Origin: Brachycybe producta
Taxonomy: Eukaryota; Arthropoda; Diplopoda; Playtdesmida; Andrognathidae
Length of the DNA: 64,000 nucleotides
Direction of reading: 5' to 3'
Assembly (NCBI GenBank): GCA_036925085.1
Contig: JAUPFP010000002.1
Coordinates: 3,216,820-3,280,819, forward strand
Shown: piece after piece, positions 13,501-27,500 of the stretch
Position numbering within the stretch: position 1 is the stretch's first letter
How the letters are laid out: each line of letters opens with the position of its first letter
Program-made: the position numbers and the translations under genes
Notes under the pieces: model-generated
The model's database searches: none
What the model saw: the letters and a program-made list of their open reading frames with translations, nothing else
Told to the model about the DNA's origin: nothing

Positions 13501-16500
13501 AAAACCAAGCAGAACAGGTAGTAGTCTCAAAAGGAGCTACTCCTGTTAAAACCAAAGCAGAACATGGAGTGGCGAAAAAGAAAGTAGCCACACCTGTTAA
13601 TTCGACTGCAGAGTCTAGTCTTCTCTGTCGGTTGAAAAACCAGTGTTGTTCGAAGACAATACAAGATGTTTGGACCAAGTTGACTGAGACAGTCATGCCT
13701 CGTGAACTTCAAGTCCAACAACAAGATGAGCAGACGGCTCCCAAAGTTCGTGTGAACTTCGGAGGTCGTGAGTTAGTGATGACTACCGACAGTGGTGCCG
13801 AAGCTTCTGTCATAAGTGAGTCACTAGTTAAAGAGATGAAGTTGGTAATGGATCCGCTACCTTTTCCGCCGAATTTGACTGGCGCCAGAGGAAATCCATT
13901 AAACATCATAGGACAAGTCATCGTGCCGATTCGAGTCGCCGAAAAACTTGTCAGAGGAAAGCTGATTGTCATCAAAGGACGACGTGAGGCTTTGCTGGGA
14001 AACGATCTCGGTAAAGACCTCAACCTTTGCCTTGACATGAACAAAAAGAAAGTGTATTTTGGAGAGGAACTGTTGCCGGACACTCTCCAAAAGAACCAAA
14101 AAGCAGAAGATTTTATTGGAAATCTTAAGAATAAAGAAGAGGAAGATCTGCAAGAGAAACTCCTGAATAAGGGGCCAGCTAAGCTACGTCTGGTCCAGAA
14201 TCTCGTGCTGGATCCGAAAAAAGTTGCAATCGTCGAGGTCAATGCTCCTGATGATCTACAAGAAGGTAGTCTTCAATTTATCGACTCGTGCGAAAGCACG
14301 TTCCTGCAGAGAGGAGTCAAAGTTTCTCCTGGGATCGTTGAAGGAATAGGAAAGTCTATCCTTCAAATTCAAATCTTCAATCCGTCTGGAGAGGTTATTC
14401 ACCTCGGAGCCAGAGAAACGATCGCAGAGATCGAGGACGCCATTACAGCTCTCGATGTGCCTGTGGGCCCCTCGATTTATAAAATCGAAGCACAGAGTGA
14501 CGAAGTGACAGTACAAGACTATGTCAAATTTCAAGACAGTCTGAATGTCAATCTGAATCGTTCAAGAGAGGAACAAATGGCGATTCGGAAACTTCTCGGA
14601 GAATTTAGAGACATCTTTGCCTTCAAGACCTCCGACTTGAAAAAGACAAATTTGGCAAAACACGTGATTGACACGGGTGAAAACCCGCCGGTTCGAGAAC
14701 CGCTCCGGCGTACTTCACCAGCTCAGAGAGAGATCATCAAGTCGACACTACGTGATATGTTGGACGCCGGCATTGTTAGCCCCTCCAAGAGTCCGTACGC
14801 AAGTCCGGTGGTGATTGTCAAGAAGAAGAATGGTCAGCATCGATTTTGCGTCGATTATCGCAAATTAAATGCTCAAACCAAATCTGACCAATATCCGTTA
14901 CCACGGATAGATGACGCTTTCGACTCTCTGTCTGGAGCCACGATCTTTGCAACCTTGGATTTAATATCAGGTTATTGGCAATTTCCAGTGGAAGAAAGAG
15001 ATCGAGAAAAAACGGCTTTCGTGTGCACCAATGGCCTCTACGAATTTAATAGAATGCCGTTTGGTTTGATGAATGCACCTGCGACGATGCAGCGTGCTTT
15101 GGATTTGTTACTAGCAGGCCACAAATGGGAGACCTGCCTGGTCTATTTAGATGACATTGTCATCTTTGCAAAGAACTTCGAAGAATTCATGAAAAGATTG
15201 AGAGATATCTTGGTGCTCATCCGGAACGCCAATTTAAGTCTTCAACCCAGCAAATGTTTCTTCGGAGAAGACAAGATCAACTACCTTGGACACAAGATTA
15301 GTGCCCTTGGTAATCGACCTGATGAAGAGAAAGTGCAGACGATTCAAAGATTTCCTGCACCGAAAAACGTGACCGACGTCAGAAGCTTCCTTGGAATGAC
15401 CGGCTACTACAACCGTTTCATTGAGAACTACTCCAAGATCGCCAAACCAATGCAAGCCCTAGTCAAGAAGGACCTGGACTTCAAGTGGAATGACGACTGC
15501 AAGGTCGCTTTTGATGGTTAGAAGAAGGCTCTTTGCTCCGCTCCGATTCTAACTTTGTATGATCCGGAGGCAGAAATTGCCTTGCACACTGATGCTTGTG
15601 ATTACCAGATTGGTGTCATAATTTATCAGTATGCGAAAAACGAAAAGAAACCTGGAGTTCTAGGTTACTACAGCCGAAAACTCCAAGGAGCAGAACGAAA
15701 CTACGGAACGACTGAAAAAGAATGTCTTGCAATCGTTTATGGCATTGAAAAAGCCAGACCGTACGTTTTCAACTGAAAATTCAAGATATTTACCGATCAT
15801 ATGGCCCTGTGTTATTTAAAAACAGCACAGAATTTAGATGGCCGATTGGGTAAATGGCAAATGAAACTACAGCCATATGATTATGAAGTAGTTTACAAAA
15901 AAGGTAAAACGCACGTGGACGCCGATTGTGTTTCACGTTACGAGAGCAACGTTCCTGCTAATTGGAAGCAGAAGAATGGGGAGATGGAAGCTCTCGAAGA
16001 CCTTCACATCTTTACTGTCTACAACGATTTCCAGTGGGAACGGGAGCAATCCCTTGATGAAGAACTTCTCCTCATCAAAGAATCACAGCAAGATCGACTG
16101 CATCCCTATCACAAGAAGTTTGCGATAGTGGATGGCGTTTTATACCACCTGAAGTATGAAGACACCGTGCCAGTACTAACGTGTACTGTGCCCCGACAAT
16201 TGAGAATTGGAATTCTCGAGATGCTCCACGATGTGCCTGAGGCCGGACATTTCGGATTCACCAAAACGATGAAGAGAATCCAGAAGCGATTCTACTGGAA
16301 AACAATGAAAACAGACGTCGCCGACTATGTCAGGTCATGCCACATCTGTCAGAGAACCAAACTGTCGCACCAAAAAGTACCTGGATTGTTACAACCAATC
16401 ATTGTGGGAAAACCGACAGTGTTGGGGGATGGATTATGTTGGTCCTCTTCCGAAGTCAATCGGAGGAGTTCAACATATTTTGATTGCAGTGGACTACGCG

Positions 16501-19500
16501 ACGAAGTATTGCATCGCCAAAGCAGTGGCAAGAGCAACCGCTCAGGCAGCAATTGCCTTCGTCAAGGATAAAATTATAAACGAATTTGGAGTTCCTCAGA
16601 AGATCATCACTGATCGAGGACCCCAATTTTTGAGTAATGAGACTCAAGCATTTTTCAAGACCTACACAATCCAGCATGCTGCCACGACCGCCCATCATCC
16701 ACAAGCTGATGGGTTGGCAGAAAGAACAAACCATACAGTCATGGAAGTGGTGAAATGTCACTTGGATGTCCTTCAGCAGCAGGCTGACTGGAAAAAGAAA
16801 TTAGGTGACGCGGTTATGGCCTACAATCTTGTAGAACATAACTCAACGAAATTTTCGCCATATCGATTGATGTTCGGGCGCGAGCCCAGGACCACGTTGG
16901 ACAACATGATGCCATGCGCTCCTGTCGTGCCACCGCCCGTAACAGACGAAGCAGAGCAGTCCGATCCAGCTTTGGATGCTGCTAAAAAGAATATCGAGGC
17001 TGCCCAGGAGGTGCAGAAAAGAAATTACGACGAGAAGCATCGTACAATTCCGGACTATAAACCGGGTCAGAAAGTGCTGATAAGAGATCGTGTGCCAAAG
17101 CCAGGAATGGCTCAGAAACTCATCTGGCCATACAAGGAACCCTGCCTTGTCACGAAGAAGATAACCGATTTAGTCTACGAGATCGAGTACGTCACTCGAT
17201 CTGGTCTGACTATGAGAGACACCGTCAATGTTCAGCAAATGAGACCCTATTTCGAGGCCAATGACCTGAGGGCTCCTCAAACAATCTTACCTGATGACAT
17301 TGAAGAAACTACCAGCGCCAAGGAAGAATCCGACGCTGATGAAGAAATTATTGACGAAGCAGACGACAACTTACCTGTTGAGAGTACTCCAGAAGTTCGT
17401 CATGAAGAAGAAGAAGAAGTTATTCCCGATGCCAGCCAAGAAACTCATCCGGAAACTTCTGAAAAAAAAGAAGAGGAAGTTCCAGAAATTCCTCTGGAAC
17501 CACCTAAAAGGAAACGCGGGAGACCAAAGAAAACTGCTCCAAAAGAACCAGTCCAATTGGATTCCCGTGTGAAAAAGCATCAAGGGATGCAGAGATTTGA
17601 ATTTGCCGCCTTGCGCAGCGCCGCCTGGTGGAAGAAATCCAGAGAAGAGAAAAAGAAGAGAAACCGGAAGTAGTTAATAGCTCCGCCTCTTCTAACCCGG
17701 AAATTAGATTTGGCAACCCCTTAGAACCACGTGGGGACGCCGCCGCCATTTTGGACGCCACTTTTGAATTTGTTTCAACAGGAGACAGACGCGAAACCAA
17801 AGTTTCGCGATTTTCTAAAGTGTCACGTGTTAAAGAGTTTATTTTCAAGAAGAAGATGCCACGTTCTTTCGGAAAGGAGTCAGCCAGCAGCGAGGATTCC
17901 TTCAATTTCACCGCCTTATTTGGAAGTGATCATGACGACAACGTGATGGAAATCGAGGACGCCGCCCTAGAGACCGGAGCAGCCATCGCGGCTGAAAAGC
18001 CTTTAGGCAGCAATGCCTCGACTTCCAGCAAGGATAAGAATGATTCGGGCAACTCTTTGATGAAACGGAAGAGCCCCGAATCGGAAGATGACTTGGTAAT
18101 TCGTTTTGTTCCTCTAATGAGATCTCCGCCTCCTCAGTTAGGTGATCCAGAACCGGACATCTACATGGGAAAAGCCGGGACCCGAGACAGCAGTTCCCGC
18201 GACCCCCAGAGGAAATGGACACGCCGCCCGGCAGTGATGCCGAAGGGGGAGTACCTGCCGAGTTGTACTCCTCAAATCGCCGGGGCCGCACCCGAGGAGA
18301 GAGGAATGCCGACAAAAGGGCTATGAAAGAGTGGATAGCCCGCCAAAATGAAGAGTGCATCAAGAGGGGTCAAAAGCCCATAGAAGTCCCTGAAGTCGGC
18401 ACCGTGTTGCCGACCACCAGAAAACCCGTTCGCACTACATCTCCGACCAACAGTTGGGTTACGATCGACCAGCCCGTTGTCCGGGGATATCGACCGGAAC
18501 TTACCAAGAAGCTGGTGCTGCCAGGACCAATTTCGGTCCCGACACCACCAAGAGAAGTATCGTCTACATCTCTACCGCCCATTGTCCCTTTCAGGCCACA
18601 ATCGACAGTGACTGTCGTCCGAGAGGGAAACAAGAGGAGGGAAGTCCATTTTGACCGTCAATCGCCGCCAAGGGACCGACCAAGAGAGATGAGACGACCG
18701 AAAGGTCAGGGGTCCGCTGCCCGCCGAAAAGCTCGTCGGGATGAGCAGTTTCAAGGATGTCAAGGACACCCTACCCGGAATGAAGAAGTATCATCAAAGG
18801 GAGCAATCCCTAAGCTGATCACCAAGCATAAGTCACCCTCACCTTCAAAGACGACACCAGAAGAGGAACAGGAACGACAATTGCGTCTCCTGAATAATGG
18901 TTTAGTTTCATTTTCTAGACGCGGAGGACGACACACACTCCGATATTTGGGAGTGTTCAACAGTAGAAGGGAGATTTCCAGTGAACGACCACGACCCAGG
19001 AGAGATGTCCTCTGGACCGCTGTCGTTTTGGAAACACCAGATTATCCCGCTGTCGTCGCACTTCATGCAAGCGACGAATCGAACGTCATTCAACTGATCC
19101 ACCCTGGAACCCGGGAGCAATCCCGCACCAGGACTCTGGAATTGATCGCCGAGACGATGTTGGCCACCCTGATTCCCGATCGGAACCAGGATCGACGATT
19201 CCGCCACATTCACCAAGGGCCATCGAGGGGAACTACTCCGCCACCCGGATGTTAGACTTCGTGGAAGCCACCGTGTTAGCGACGTTGGAGCGGTCGACTG
19301 TCGTCCCGCTGGAGACATTGGAGCGGCTCTACGAGACCACGACGGAGGCCGAGTTCGGAAGGAGGGATCGACGCGGCCACCTATCGCCGGAACCGTAGAG
19401 AAGGATGTCCACAAGGAGCAGAGTCATCGCCGGACCAGTTGGCGCGATGATTAGATTGTACTTTCCTAGTCAATATGTAATCGATTTATTTTTCTAGAGA

Positions 19501-21338
19501 ATGTGTATTGCTGTGATGTAATAATCAAATATTATTTATATTTTATTTTTCGAAACGTTTTTTTTTAATTTACCTGTGATACCCCTGGGTTTTATCAATT
19601 TAGATCCAGGCGGGGGGGGAGGGGGATTTTTAGGAAAATTGTCTTGGGAAGTAGGGTACTTCCCGCTTAGTCGGGGAGTGAGACGTTTGGGCCCGCCGCT
19701 TATTTTCGCTCTTTAGCGTTTTCGTTTTTTGGGTTTAACGCCACCCTGTACTTTATTTAGCTTCTGGGCCACTCGGTACTTTTGGTACCAAGTGACCCTG
19801 ATATCATATCTTTTGATCTTGACCTTTTCGTTCCCCCTCATTTTTACTTCCACATGAGTGAAGTTATCGTTTTTAATTTGATTTTGTTTTCGTTTCTCCT
19901 GTTATCACCTATGTGTGATAACAGGGGATGAATCATGGTTTTGGACAAATGGATCAATCTTTTGATTGGTCCATTTGGTCCAAAATATTGTTTTGACCAA
20001 TTGTCAAGTATGGTCCTGAGAATCCGACTTTGGGATTCTCAGGGTATATAAAGAGTCATTTTTATGTGCTCAAGAGCTTCTTTTGAATATACCGAACCTA
20101 TGCCCAATTTTGGCTAGGTTCTTTTCTTTTTTCATATTTTCCAAATTATATTTCTATGTGTTGTGTATAACCAGTTTTAGGATTGTACCGAAATAAATCT
20201 ATACGTTTATATTCAACTCAACCAGTGGTGTTAATTATTCGAGATTTAAATCCGCGATTGTGAATTCATCATTTGCAGGTCTTCACCTACTTTGGATACA
20301 TCGAAAAGGTCCCAACAGGTGCAAACCTGCAACGTACAAGTGGGTATATTTTTACACGATTCTTAGGGCAGATTTACGGACGAAAGTCCGAGAGATACAG
20401 AGATTAAAGATCCTCAAGACTGTGAAGTCTTTTGCCAGAGACTAGTGAGGACATAAAATAGACGTTATATTGGTCTAGTTCTCCCGGGCCAGTAGAATTA
20501 GTGACCTAGCCAACCACTATCAATACGAGTGCAAACTCGCTCGTATTAACCAAAAAGAGCAGATTCTACTAACGGAAAAAGGTCCGTCACAGGTTACGGT
20601 CCTATTCTCAAAGAAAGATCTTATAAGATCGACAATTTATATCTTGTAGTGCCATATTAAAGGTGTTTATAATGTCTAGTGATATTACTAAGGCATGGGT
20701 CTTCTGACTCTTAAGTGTACACAGCTTTATCTGTAATATATCTACAGTACTTCTCCCTTTACGGAAGCCATATTGTTCCTCCGACAGGTGGAGGCCCTTT
20801 TCAAGGAAGAAGGGTAATCTTTTCACACATAGCTTATCAAGAAGTTTTCCTATAACCAGTAGCAGGCAAATAGGTGTATAACTAATTCCCTTTTCTTTTT
20901 CGATCCATACCACTTTGGCACTTTTCCATATTTTAGGGAACTCCCCCCAAGCTAAGCACATATTAAAAACCTTCAAGAGGGTCTTGGTCCAGACAGTGCG
21001 ATTATTTTATTTTCAGTGTACTACTAAATCTGATTTGTTATGCTACTCAATTGCAACTCTGTTGAAAAAATTCCAATTCCAGTTATGAATTTAAAAAAAA
21101 GTCAACTGCTGTAAGATAATTATTAAATTTGTACAAACTGTGAGATTGCTGGAACATCATAAGCAGCATCAATATTATCTTTTCCAGCACCCATCGCTGC
21201 AGATAACAATAATGAGTGTTGGTCAAACTCTGCTCGAAGTTCCTAAAATAAAACAAAATTGTAATTTAAAATTTAATCAATTAGAAATTATTTATTATTC
21301 ATACGTTACATTTGAGAATGACAAAAAGTCTGACTTTG

Positions 21339-21396
<58 letters not shown>

Positions 21397-21425
21397 ATAA
21401 TAAATATATATATATATTATATATA

Positions 21426-21500
<75 letters not shown>

Positions 21501-24500
21501 CAGGTCTGTGTCTCTGTGTGTCTTTCTACATGTATATATCTTTCTCTCTTTCTGGGATAACGCTGTACAACCATTGAAGCACATCGGAATTTATATAAAT
21601 TTGAATAAATGAACTTTTTTTTTTCTCAAGGTCAACTATATGTTGCACCCTTCCCATCCAAGAACCCCATGATATTAAATTGGAGAAGGGAAAAGGTTGA
21701 AAAGTGCAGAGGGGGAGGGGGGAGAGAAAAGTGGGAGGGGGAGGGAGAAAAGTGGGAGGGGAGGGAGAAAAGTGGGAGGGGTGACGAAAATTGAAATGAA
21801 AGGTGTAAAAAAGGAAAAAACGACGCGCATGCGCACAATTGCCTGTTAATTTTGCTCCTGTCATTTATGACAGGTTACCCCACTAGTATATATATTCCTA
21901 TGGGACTTAACATGGAGTTAAAAAAAACATAAGATTTTAAATGTTATTTGAAAATAGAAAGCCCTTTTAAAATTTAGAAAAAGGAATAATCCTGAAGGCA
22001 ATAAACACGTGTAAGTACGTGCTAATTTTTCTGATTGCTCTAAATCATTTTTAATGAGCATTGAGAGTTCTCTTAACCTTCTCTTAAACCTGTGGGGGTT
22101 GTTGGTCCCCTATCGGGTGCCTCCCCAGGTGGCGAATAGGGGAATGCCCGCCAGTTATGGAGGGTACTGAGGGCATAAAATACTCAGGGCAGACCAAAAC
22201 CAAACCACACCATTGCCGGTCCCCCAGCCCGGGTGCAAAAGTGGAGGATCGACGTCAGGTTGGCAGCCTGTTGTAAAGATTTGAAAAACATATGATGTTG
22301 GTTCTAAATAGTATTCCGAATATGGCTAGGGTGTCCCCCTCCATAAGCGACGTGCAGCTGCAACACCCAGTGCCTGTGATAAATTTGCAAGGGCTACCCC
22401 ACAGTGGACGGGTGGGGCTAAAGAAGCAAGTCCAGCTTCAATAACAAGGAGGTCTTGGAAGTAGTGGTAGAAGTGGAGGTACTAAACTTAGGTTTGGCAC
22501 CTGGAATATAGGGAGTTTGACATGGAAGACTAGGGAGTTATCTAGTGTGCTAAAGGCTAGAAGGGTAAATGTCGCATGTCTGCAGGAGACAAGATGGAAA
22601 GGTGATAAATCCAGGGACGTTGGGGTTGGGTATAAATTAATTTATGCAAGTAGTGAGGAGGGTAGAAATGGAGTGGGAATTGTCCTAGATCAGGAACTCA
22701 GACATAGTGTGGTTGAGGTTAGGTGGATAAATAGTAGGCTGTTAGTAGTAAAGGTAGTTTGGGGTGGCATTGTTATAAATGTAGTTAGTGCATATGGCCC
22801 CCAGGTTGGATTAGATACAGCCAAGAAACGAGCATTCTGGGAACAGTTTGATGACCTGATATTGGGCCTGAGTAGGAAGGAACGGGTCATAATAGGTGGG
22901 GACTTTAATGGACATGTAGGTAGAGGTAGGGACGGGTATGAAAAGGTACATGGTGGGTAGGGCTATGCAGAGCGAAATAAAGCAGGGGAGAGTATAATGG
23001 AGGTGGCAGTGGCACATAAGTTAATTTTAGCAAACACACTATTCCAGAAGCGAGAGGAACATTTGATTACTTTTAAGAGCAGGGCAGGAGAGTCCCAGAT
23101 TGATCTCTTCATGATTCGGATGAGGATAGAAATGAGTGCAAGGATTGTAAAGTGTTACCGAGTGAAAACTTAGCGGGACAACATAGGCTAGTAGTGTTAG
23201 ACCTAAAACCTGGGGGTGCAAAACAGATGGTCAGACATAGAGGAGAGACAGCAATTAGGTGGTGGGCATTACCAGACAAGGTGGAAGAGTTTAAGAAAAT
23301 GGCAGGTAAGATAGCATGGGATTTAGATGGCACTGCAGGAGAGCTGTGGACAAGGGTAGCACAACAGATCCGTGATTGTGGAAACGGGGTACTAGGGACA
23401 ATACAAGTAGGGTGGTCTCAATTAGACAGAGAAACTTGGTGGTGGGTTGAGGAGGTACAGATGGCAGTTAAAAAGAAGATGCTTTCAAGACTTGGTGGCA
23501 CAATGGAAGCAGGGGAGGCCCAGATAGAATACAAGCGTGCCAAGATAGAGGCCAAACAGTGGGTAGCCTTAGCCAAGCATAAGAATAAGAAATATGCGGA
23601 CATGTATGCCGAGTTAGGTACCAGAGCAGGAGAAATGGCAGTATATAAAATAGCTAGGGCTCGGGAGAGGAAAGGCAGGGATATTGAAAAGGTGTTGAGT
23701 GTCAAGGATAATGGGGGCACAGTATTGTGGGATTGGGAGCCAGTACGGAACAGGGAGGGGGTAGAGCATGAGCCTTTCACTGGAAGAAATAATGATGGAG
23801 GAGTGGAGAAGATTAGGGCTGAGGAAATTGTTCAGGCATTGCAAAAAATGAAGCTAGGGAAGGCTTTAGGGCCAGATGGGATACCAGTAGAGGTGTGGAA
23901 GGTCTTGGGTAATGTTGCCATTTCCTGGTTCACAAAGTTATTCAATAGATTGGCTATGGAGGATAGAATGCCAGGAGCATGGCGGGACAGCTGGTTACTA
24001 CCTATTTTCAAGGGGATGTTCAGGAATGTGGGAACTATAGAGGTATTAAATTGATGAGTCATACGATGAAGCTTTGGGAGAGGGTAATTGAAGCTCGACT
24101 ATGGGGGAAGTCAGTTTGGGTTTTTTTCAGGAAAATCCACAATGCACCCTATTTTTGCTGTAAGGCAAGTTGTTGAGAAGTTTCAGGCTGCCAAGAAAGA
24201 GTTACACATGGTATTTATAGATCTAGAGAAAGCCTATGACAGAGTACCACAGAAGTTATTGTGGGAGGTCTTACATAAGAAGGGAGTGGGTGAAAGTTAT
24301 ATAGATATGGTGAGGGACATGTATAGGGATACACGGACAAGCGTTAAGACTGCCTGGGGGTTCTCTGATAGTTTTCGTGTTAGGATTGGTGTGCACCAGG
24401 GCTCAGCACTTAGTCCATATCTATTCATTTTGGTCCTGGATGAGTTACTGGCATGGGTGAGGCAGGAGTAGCGATGGGCGATCCACAGCAAAAAATCGAT

Positions 24501-27500
24501 TCTTTGATCCGATCTGATCCACAAAGCACCGATCCGATCCGATCCAAAAATCGTTACTAAAAATCGATTTTTTGGGGAATCCAAAATGGAACTCGAGATA
24601 AGGTTAGAGAAGACTAGAAATGCCTTGGAATCAAAGCGGTTGAAAATAAGTAGGGCAAAAACAGAGTACATGAAATTTCAGTGGGATGGGAAAGAACAGT
24701 TGAATGAAGGGGATTAGACTTGGGGACAGTTTAATGCAGCAGGTGTATGACTTCAAATATTTAGGATCTGTGCTGCAAGATGATGGGAGCTTAGACTTAG
24801 ACATCACAAACCGGATAAAAGCAGGTTGGCATAGGTGGAGGCAGGCTAGTGGGGTTTTATGTGACAGGAAGGTACCTATAAAATTGAAGGGAAAGTTTTA
24901 TAGGACAGTAGTCAGACCAGCTATGTTGTATGGGTCAGAATGTTGGGCAATCAAGAAGGTGCATGAGGATAGAATGCAGTTAGCTGAGATAGGATTGCTA
25001 AGGTTTATGAGTGGGGTGACCAGAAGAGATAGGATCACAAATGATTTTATTAGGGGTAGTGTAGGGGTAACAAATATAGTAGAAAAGATTCAGGAAAATA
25101 GGCTGCGGTGGTTTGGGCATGTCCTCAGGAGCGGGGAAGATGGGCTGCTGAGGCAAGCAATGAACTTAGACCTAGGAATAAAACGGGGTAGAGGAAGAAC
25201 CAAGCAAACCTGGGACATGGTAGTAAAACGGGATATGGTGGCATGTGGGGTCACTGGGGGCTTGGTGCAAAATCGGAACGAGTGGAGTTAGAACCAGCAA
25301 GGCCGACCCTGCTGCTTGCAGGATAAGGTACAGGAAATGATGATTGAGAGTTCTCTTAACTTTTCTTGGACGGTGTTTTAATCCTATGGGACTTAACATG
25401 GAGTTAAAAAAGTACGATTTTAAACATTATTAAAAATAGAAGGACCTTTTCAAAATTTATAAAAAGGAAACATTGCGAAGCCAATACATGAATATATGTG
25501 GTAATTATTTTGTTATTGTTCTAAATCGTTTTTAACGAGAGTTTTTCAAATGTTTGTGTGACAATTTCAGGCCAGTGGGATTTAACATGGGGTTAAAAAA
25601 ACGAACGACTTTGAATCTTGTTTAAAAATAGAAGAAGCTTTTCAAAAATTATATAAATCGAGCACGTGAAGAACAATACTTTTTATTGCATTTTGCACTT
25701 TACTGTATTTTACTTGAGCGATTGTGAGGCGATTTCTTGCAGTTTTAGTAACACCATATAAGAACACTCAATTTTCTCGTCGTCTGTTCAAAACAACAAG
25801 ATGGACATGGATCTAGGCTCTTAAATGTTTTGAGGGTATAATGGGTGAGCGTACGATGCTGACTTCCATTTTGGTAGCTCGTTTCTTCCCTCGATCGTGT
25901 GGTAGCCACACAAGAAAGATTGGCGGTACCTAAATAGACGGATGGTGATGGATTGTAGACGTCCTCCTGAGTAGGGGGTGAAATCTCTCAGAAGGATGGC
26001 GTCCATCCATTTCTGATCATCGTTCTTTGAAGACTTGCTCTGTAAGGGTAGCCGTATGTGTTACAATTACAATTACAATTAGTACTCTGCTAGCAGCCAA
26101 ATAGGCCTATGGCAGAGGAACATAAAAGTCCGTATGCAGCATTAAGCATTGTCAAGCACATATACATGCACAATTGCACATATATAAAAACAAAATGAAT
26201 ATACAAATGTCAATCCCACAAAACAAAATTATCCCCATTCACCACTGCCTCAGGAAGAGAGTTCCATTGTCTTATAGCTCTAGGAAAAAAGACCAATAAC
26301 ATGAATCTGTCCTAGCAAAAATCTCCCTAATTTTCTTAGAGTGGTCAGCCCTGCCCATATATAGTGCTTTATGAATATCACTGGACTGCGGTTTAGGACA
26401 ATCACCACGTATAATTTTTCCGAACACTTTCAAACTTAACTCAGCCCTGCGATGTGCCATACTATGCCATTGTAGCAATGATAGCATCTCAATGACACTT
26501 ACCTGTAAATTTGTGCCTGCCACAAACAAACCTAGCGGCCTTATGCTGAACCATTTCAACTGAATGAGTGTGTGTGACAGTGAGGATTCCATACACTGCA
26601 GCAATACTCAAGACGAGGCCAAACCAATGCTTGATAGGCAATAGTTTTAACTTGTGCTGGGCAGGTGCGCAATGTCTTTTGACTAAAACGAAGCATTTGT
26701 AGAGCTTTCCCAGTAACACCAAGAAAGGTCATCTGTCATTGTAACCCCCAAGCTGCTGAGGTCATTAATAAATTTCAGGAACAAAAGAGGACCCAGCACA
26801 CTACCCTGGGGTACACCAGATTTAACAGCCAACCACTCTGAGTGAGACCCATTTACAACTTCCATTTGTTTTCTATCACTTAAAAAGGAAGTTAACCATT
26901 TGGATACCTGCCCCAACCCATATGCTGCAACTTTTGCCAGAAGTTTTGAATGTGAAAGTGTTAAATGCCTTACAAAAGTCAAGAAACACCATGTCAACCT
27001 ATTTACCATTGTCTAATCTCTTCTAGAGGTCATCCACTATGAGGATAAGTTGAGTCTCACACAAGCACCCTCTCTCTGTGAGATTTGAGAAACTTAATGC
27101 AGCCAGAGTATATGATATGCTCAAGAATTTTACAAACCACTGAAGTTAGAGATACAGGAATATAGTTTGCAGCTTCGGACTTATTACCTGACTTAAATAT
27201 TGGGGTAACATTTGCTAATTTCCACATACTTGGAACAACCCCTTGATCCAAAGACTGCTGATAAATTAGCTGAAGAAATGGTCCCACTTCCTTAGCTAAG
27301 TTTATAAGTACTACTGCATGAATTCCATCTGGCCCCCACTTTAATTTTATTAAGGGTCAAAAGTTGCTTGATTATGCCCTCAGTATTAATAATAATATCC
27401 CCCAAAGAATGCATTGTTCTAGACTCAAAAGCATTAGGTGCAGTATTTTCATCTGCTGTAAAAACACTCCTGTATTGTTCATTCAACAATTGCCCTATAT

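Larger units (their letters stand above)
12903..15521 (+). pseudogene. pol: pol of element 1, part 1: spacer, protease and reverse transcriptase
   Basis: Reads in the -1 frame from the slippery site. A hydrophilic leader (to about 13700) contains tandem repeats and a TGA at 13329-13331, where sister repeats have TCA. The aspartic protease has [11 protein letters not shown] in place of the usual DTGA. The reverse transcriptase has [43 protein letters not shown] and the active site [11 protein letters not shown]. It stops at TAG 15519-15521 within the sequence leading to RNase H; homologous coding continues in the same frame beyond it, so the stop is a nonsense mutation. Confidence 0.93.
10368..20591 (+). 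mobile_element. Ty3/gypsy LTR retrotransposon, element 1 (gag-pol-ORF3)
   Basis: A complete 10,224-bp element with two 913-bp LTRs differing at about seven positions by eye (under 1%). It has a candidate primer site, gag, a -1 frameshift signal, pol in the order PR-RT-RH-IN, and a third ORF. The flanking duplication is GGTT (10364-10367 and 20592-20595). A G-rich tract near 19608-19630 and CGGGGAG just before the 3' LTR are polypurine candidates. Despite the young LTRs the coding region is damaged: a gag frameshift, nonsense codons at 13329, 15519 and 15774, and frameshifts near 16420 and 18180. It lies in chitinase intron 4, antisense to the gene. Confidence 0.93.
22078..25342 (+). mobile_element. 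RTE-clade non-LTR retrotransposon, full length, dead
   Basis: Flanked by an 18-bp target duplication, ATTGAGAGTTCTCTTAAC, at 22060-22077 and 25343-25360. The length of 3265 bp and the short ATG-type 3' tail (GAAATGATG) fit RTE elements. One ORF with AP-type endonuclease then reverse transcriptase is broken by a stop at 22958, frameshifts near 23145, 24013 and 24105, and replacement of the active-site segment near 24470-24590. Confidence 0.88.
21887..25824. mobile_element. TTAA element family C, copy b, split by an RTE element
   Basis: Family C sequence is at 21887-22077 and 25361-25824, ending ATCTAGGCTCTTAA with TTAA at 25821-25824. The RTE insertion duplicated 18 bp of it. Its left end is lost to Helitron copy 3. 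Confidence 0.6.

Noticed and set aside
17856-19255. ORF3 as an envelope gene
   Set aside because: It has the right position but no signal peptide, transmembrane helix, cysteine pattern or hydrophobic fusion-like segment, and the ORF3 of element 2 also lacks them.
21299-21574. IYIYIY reading frames
   Set aside because: Translation of the (TA)n microsatellite.
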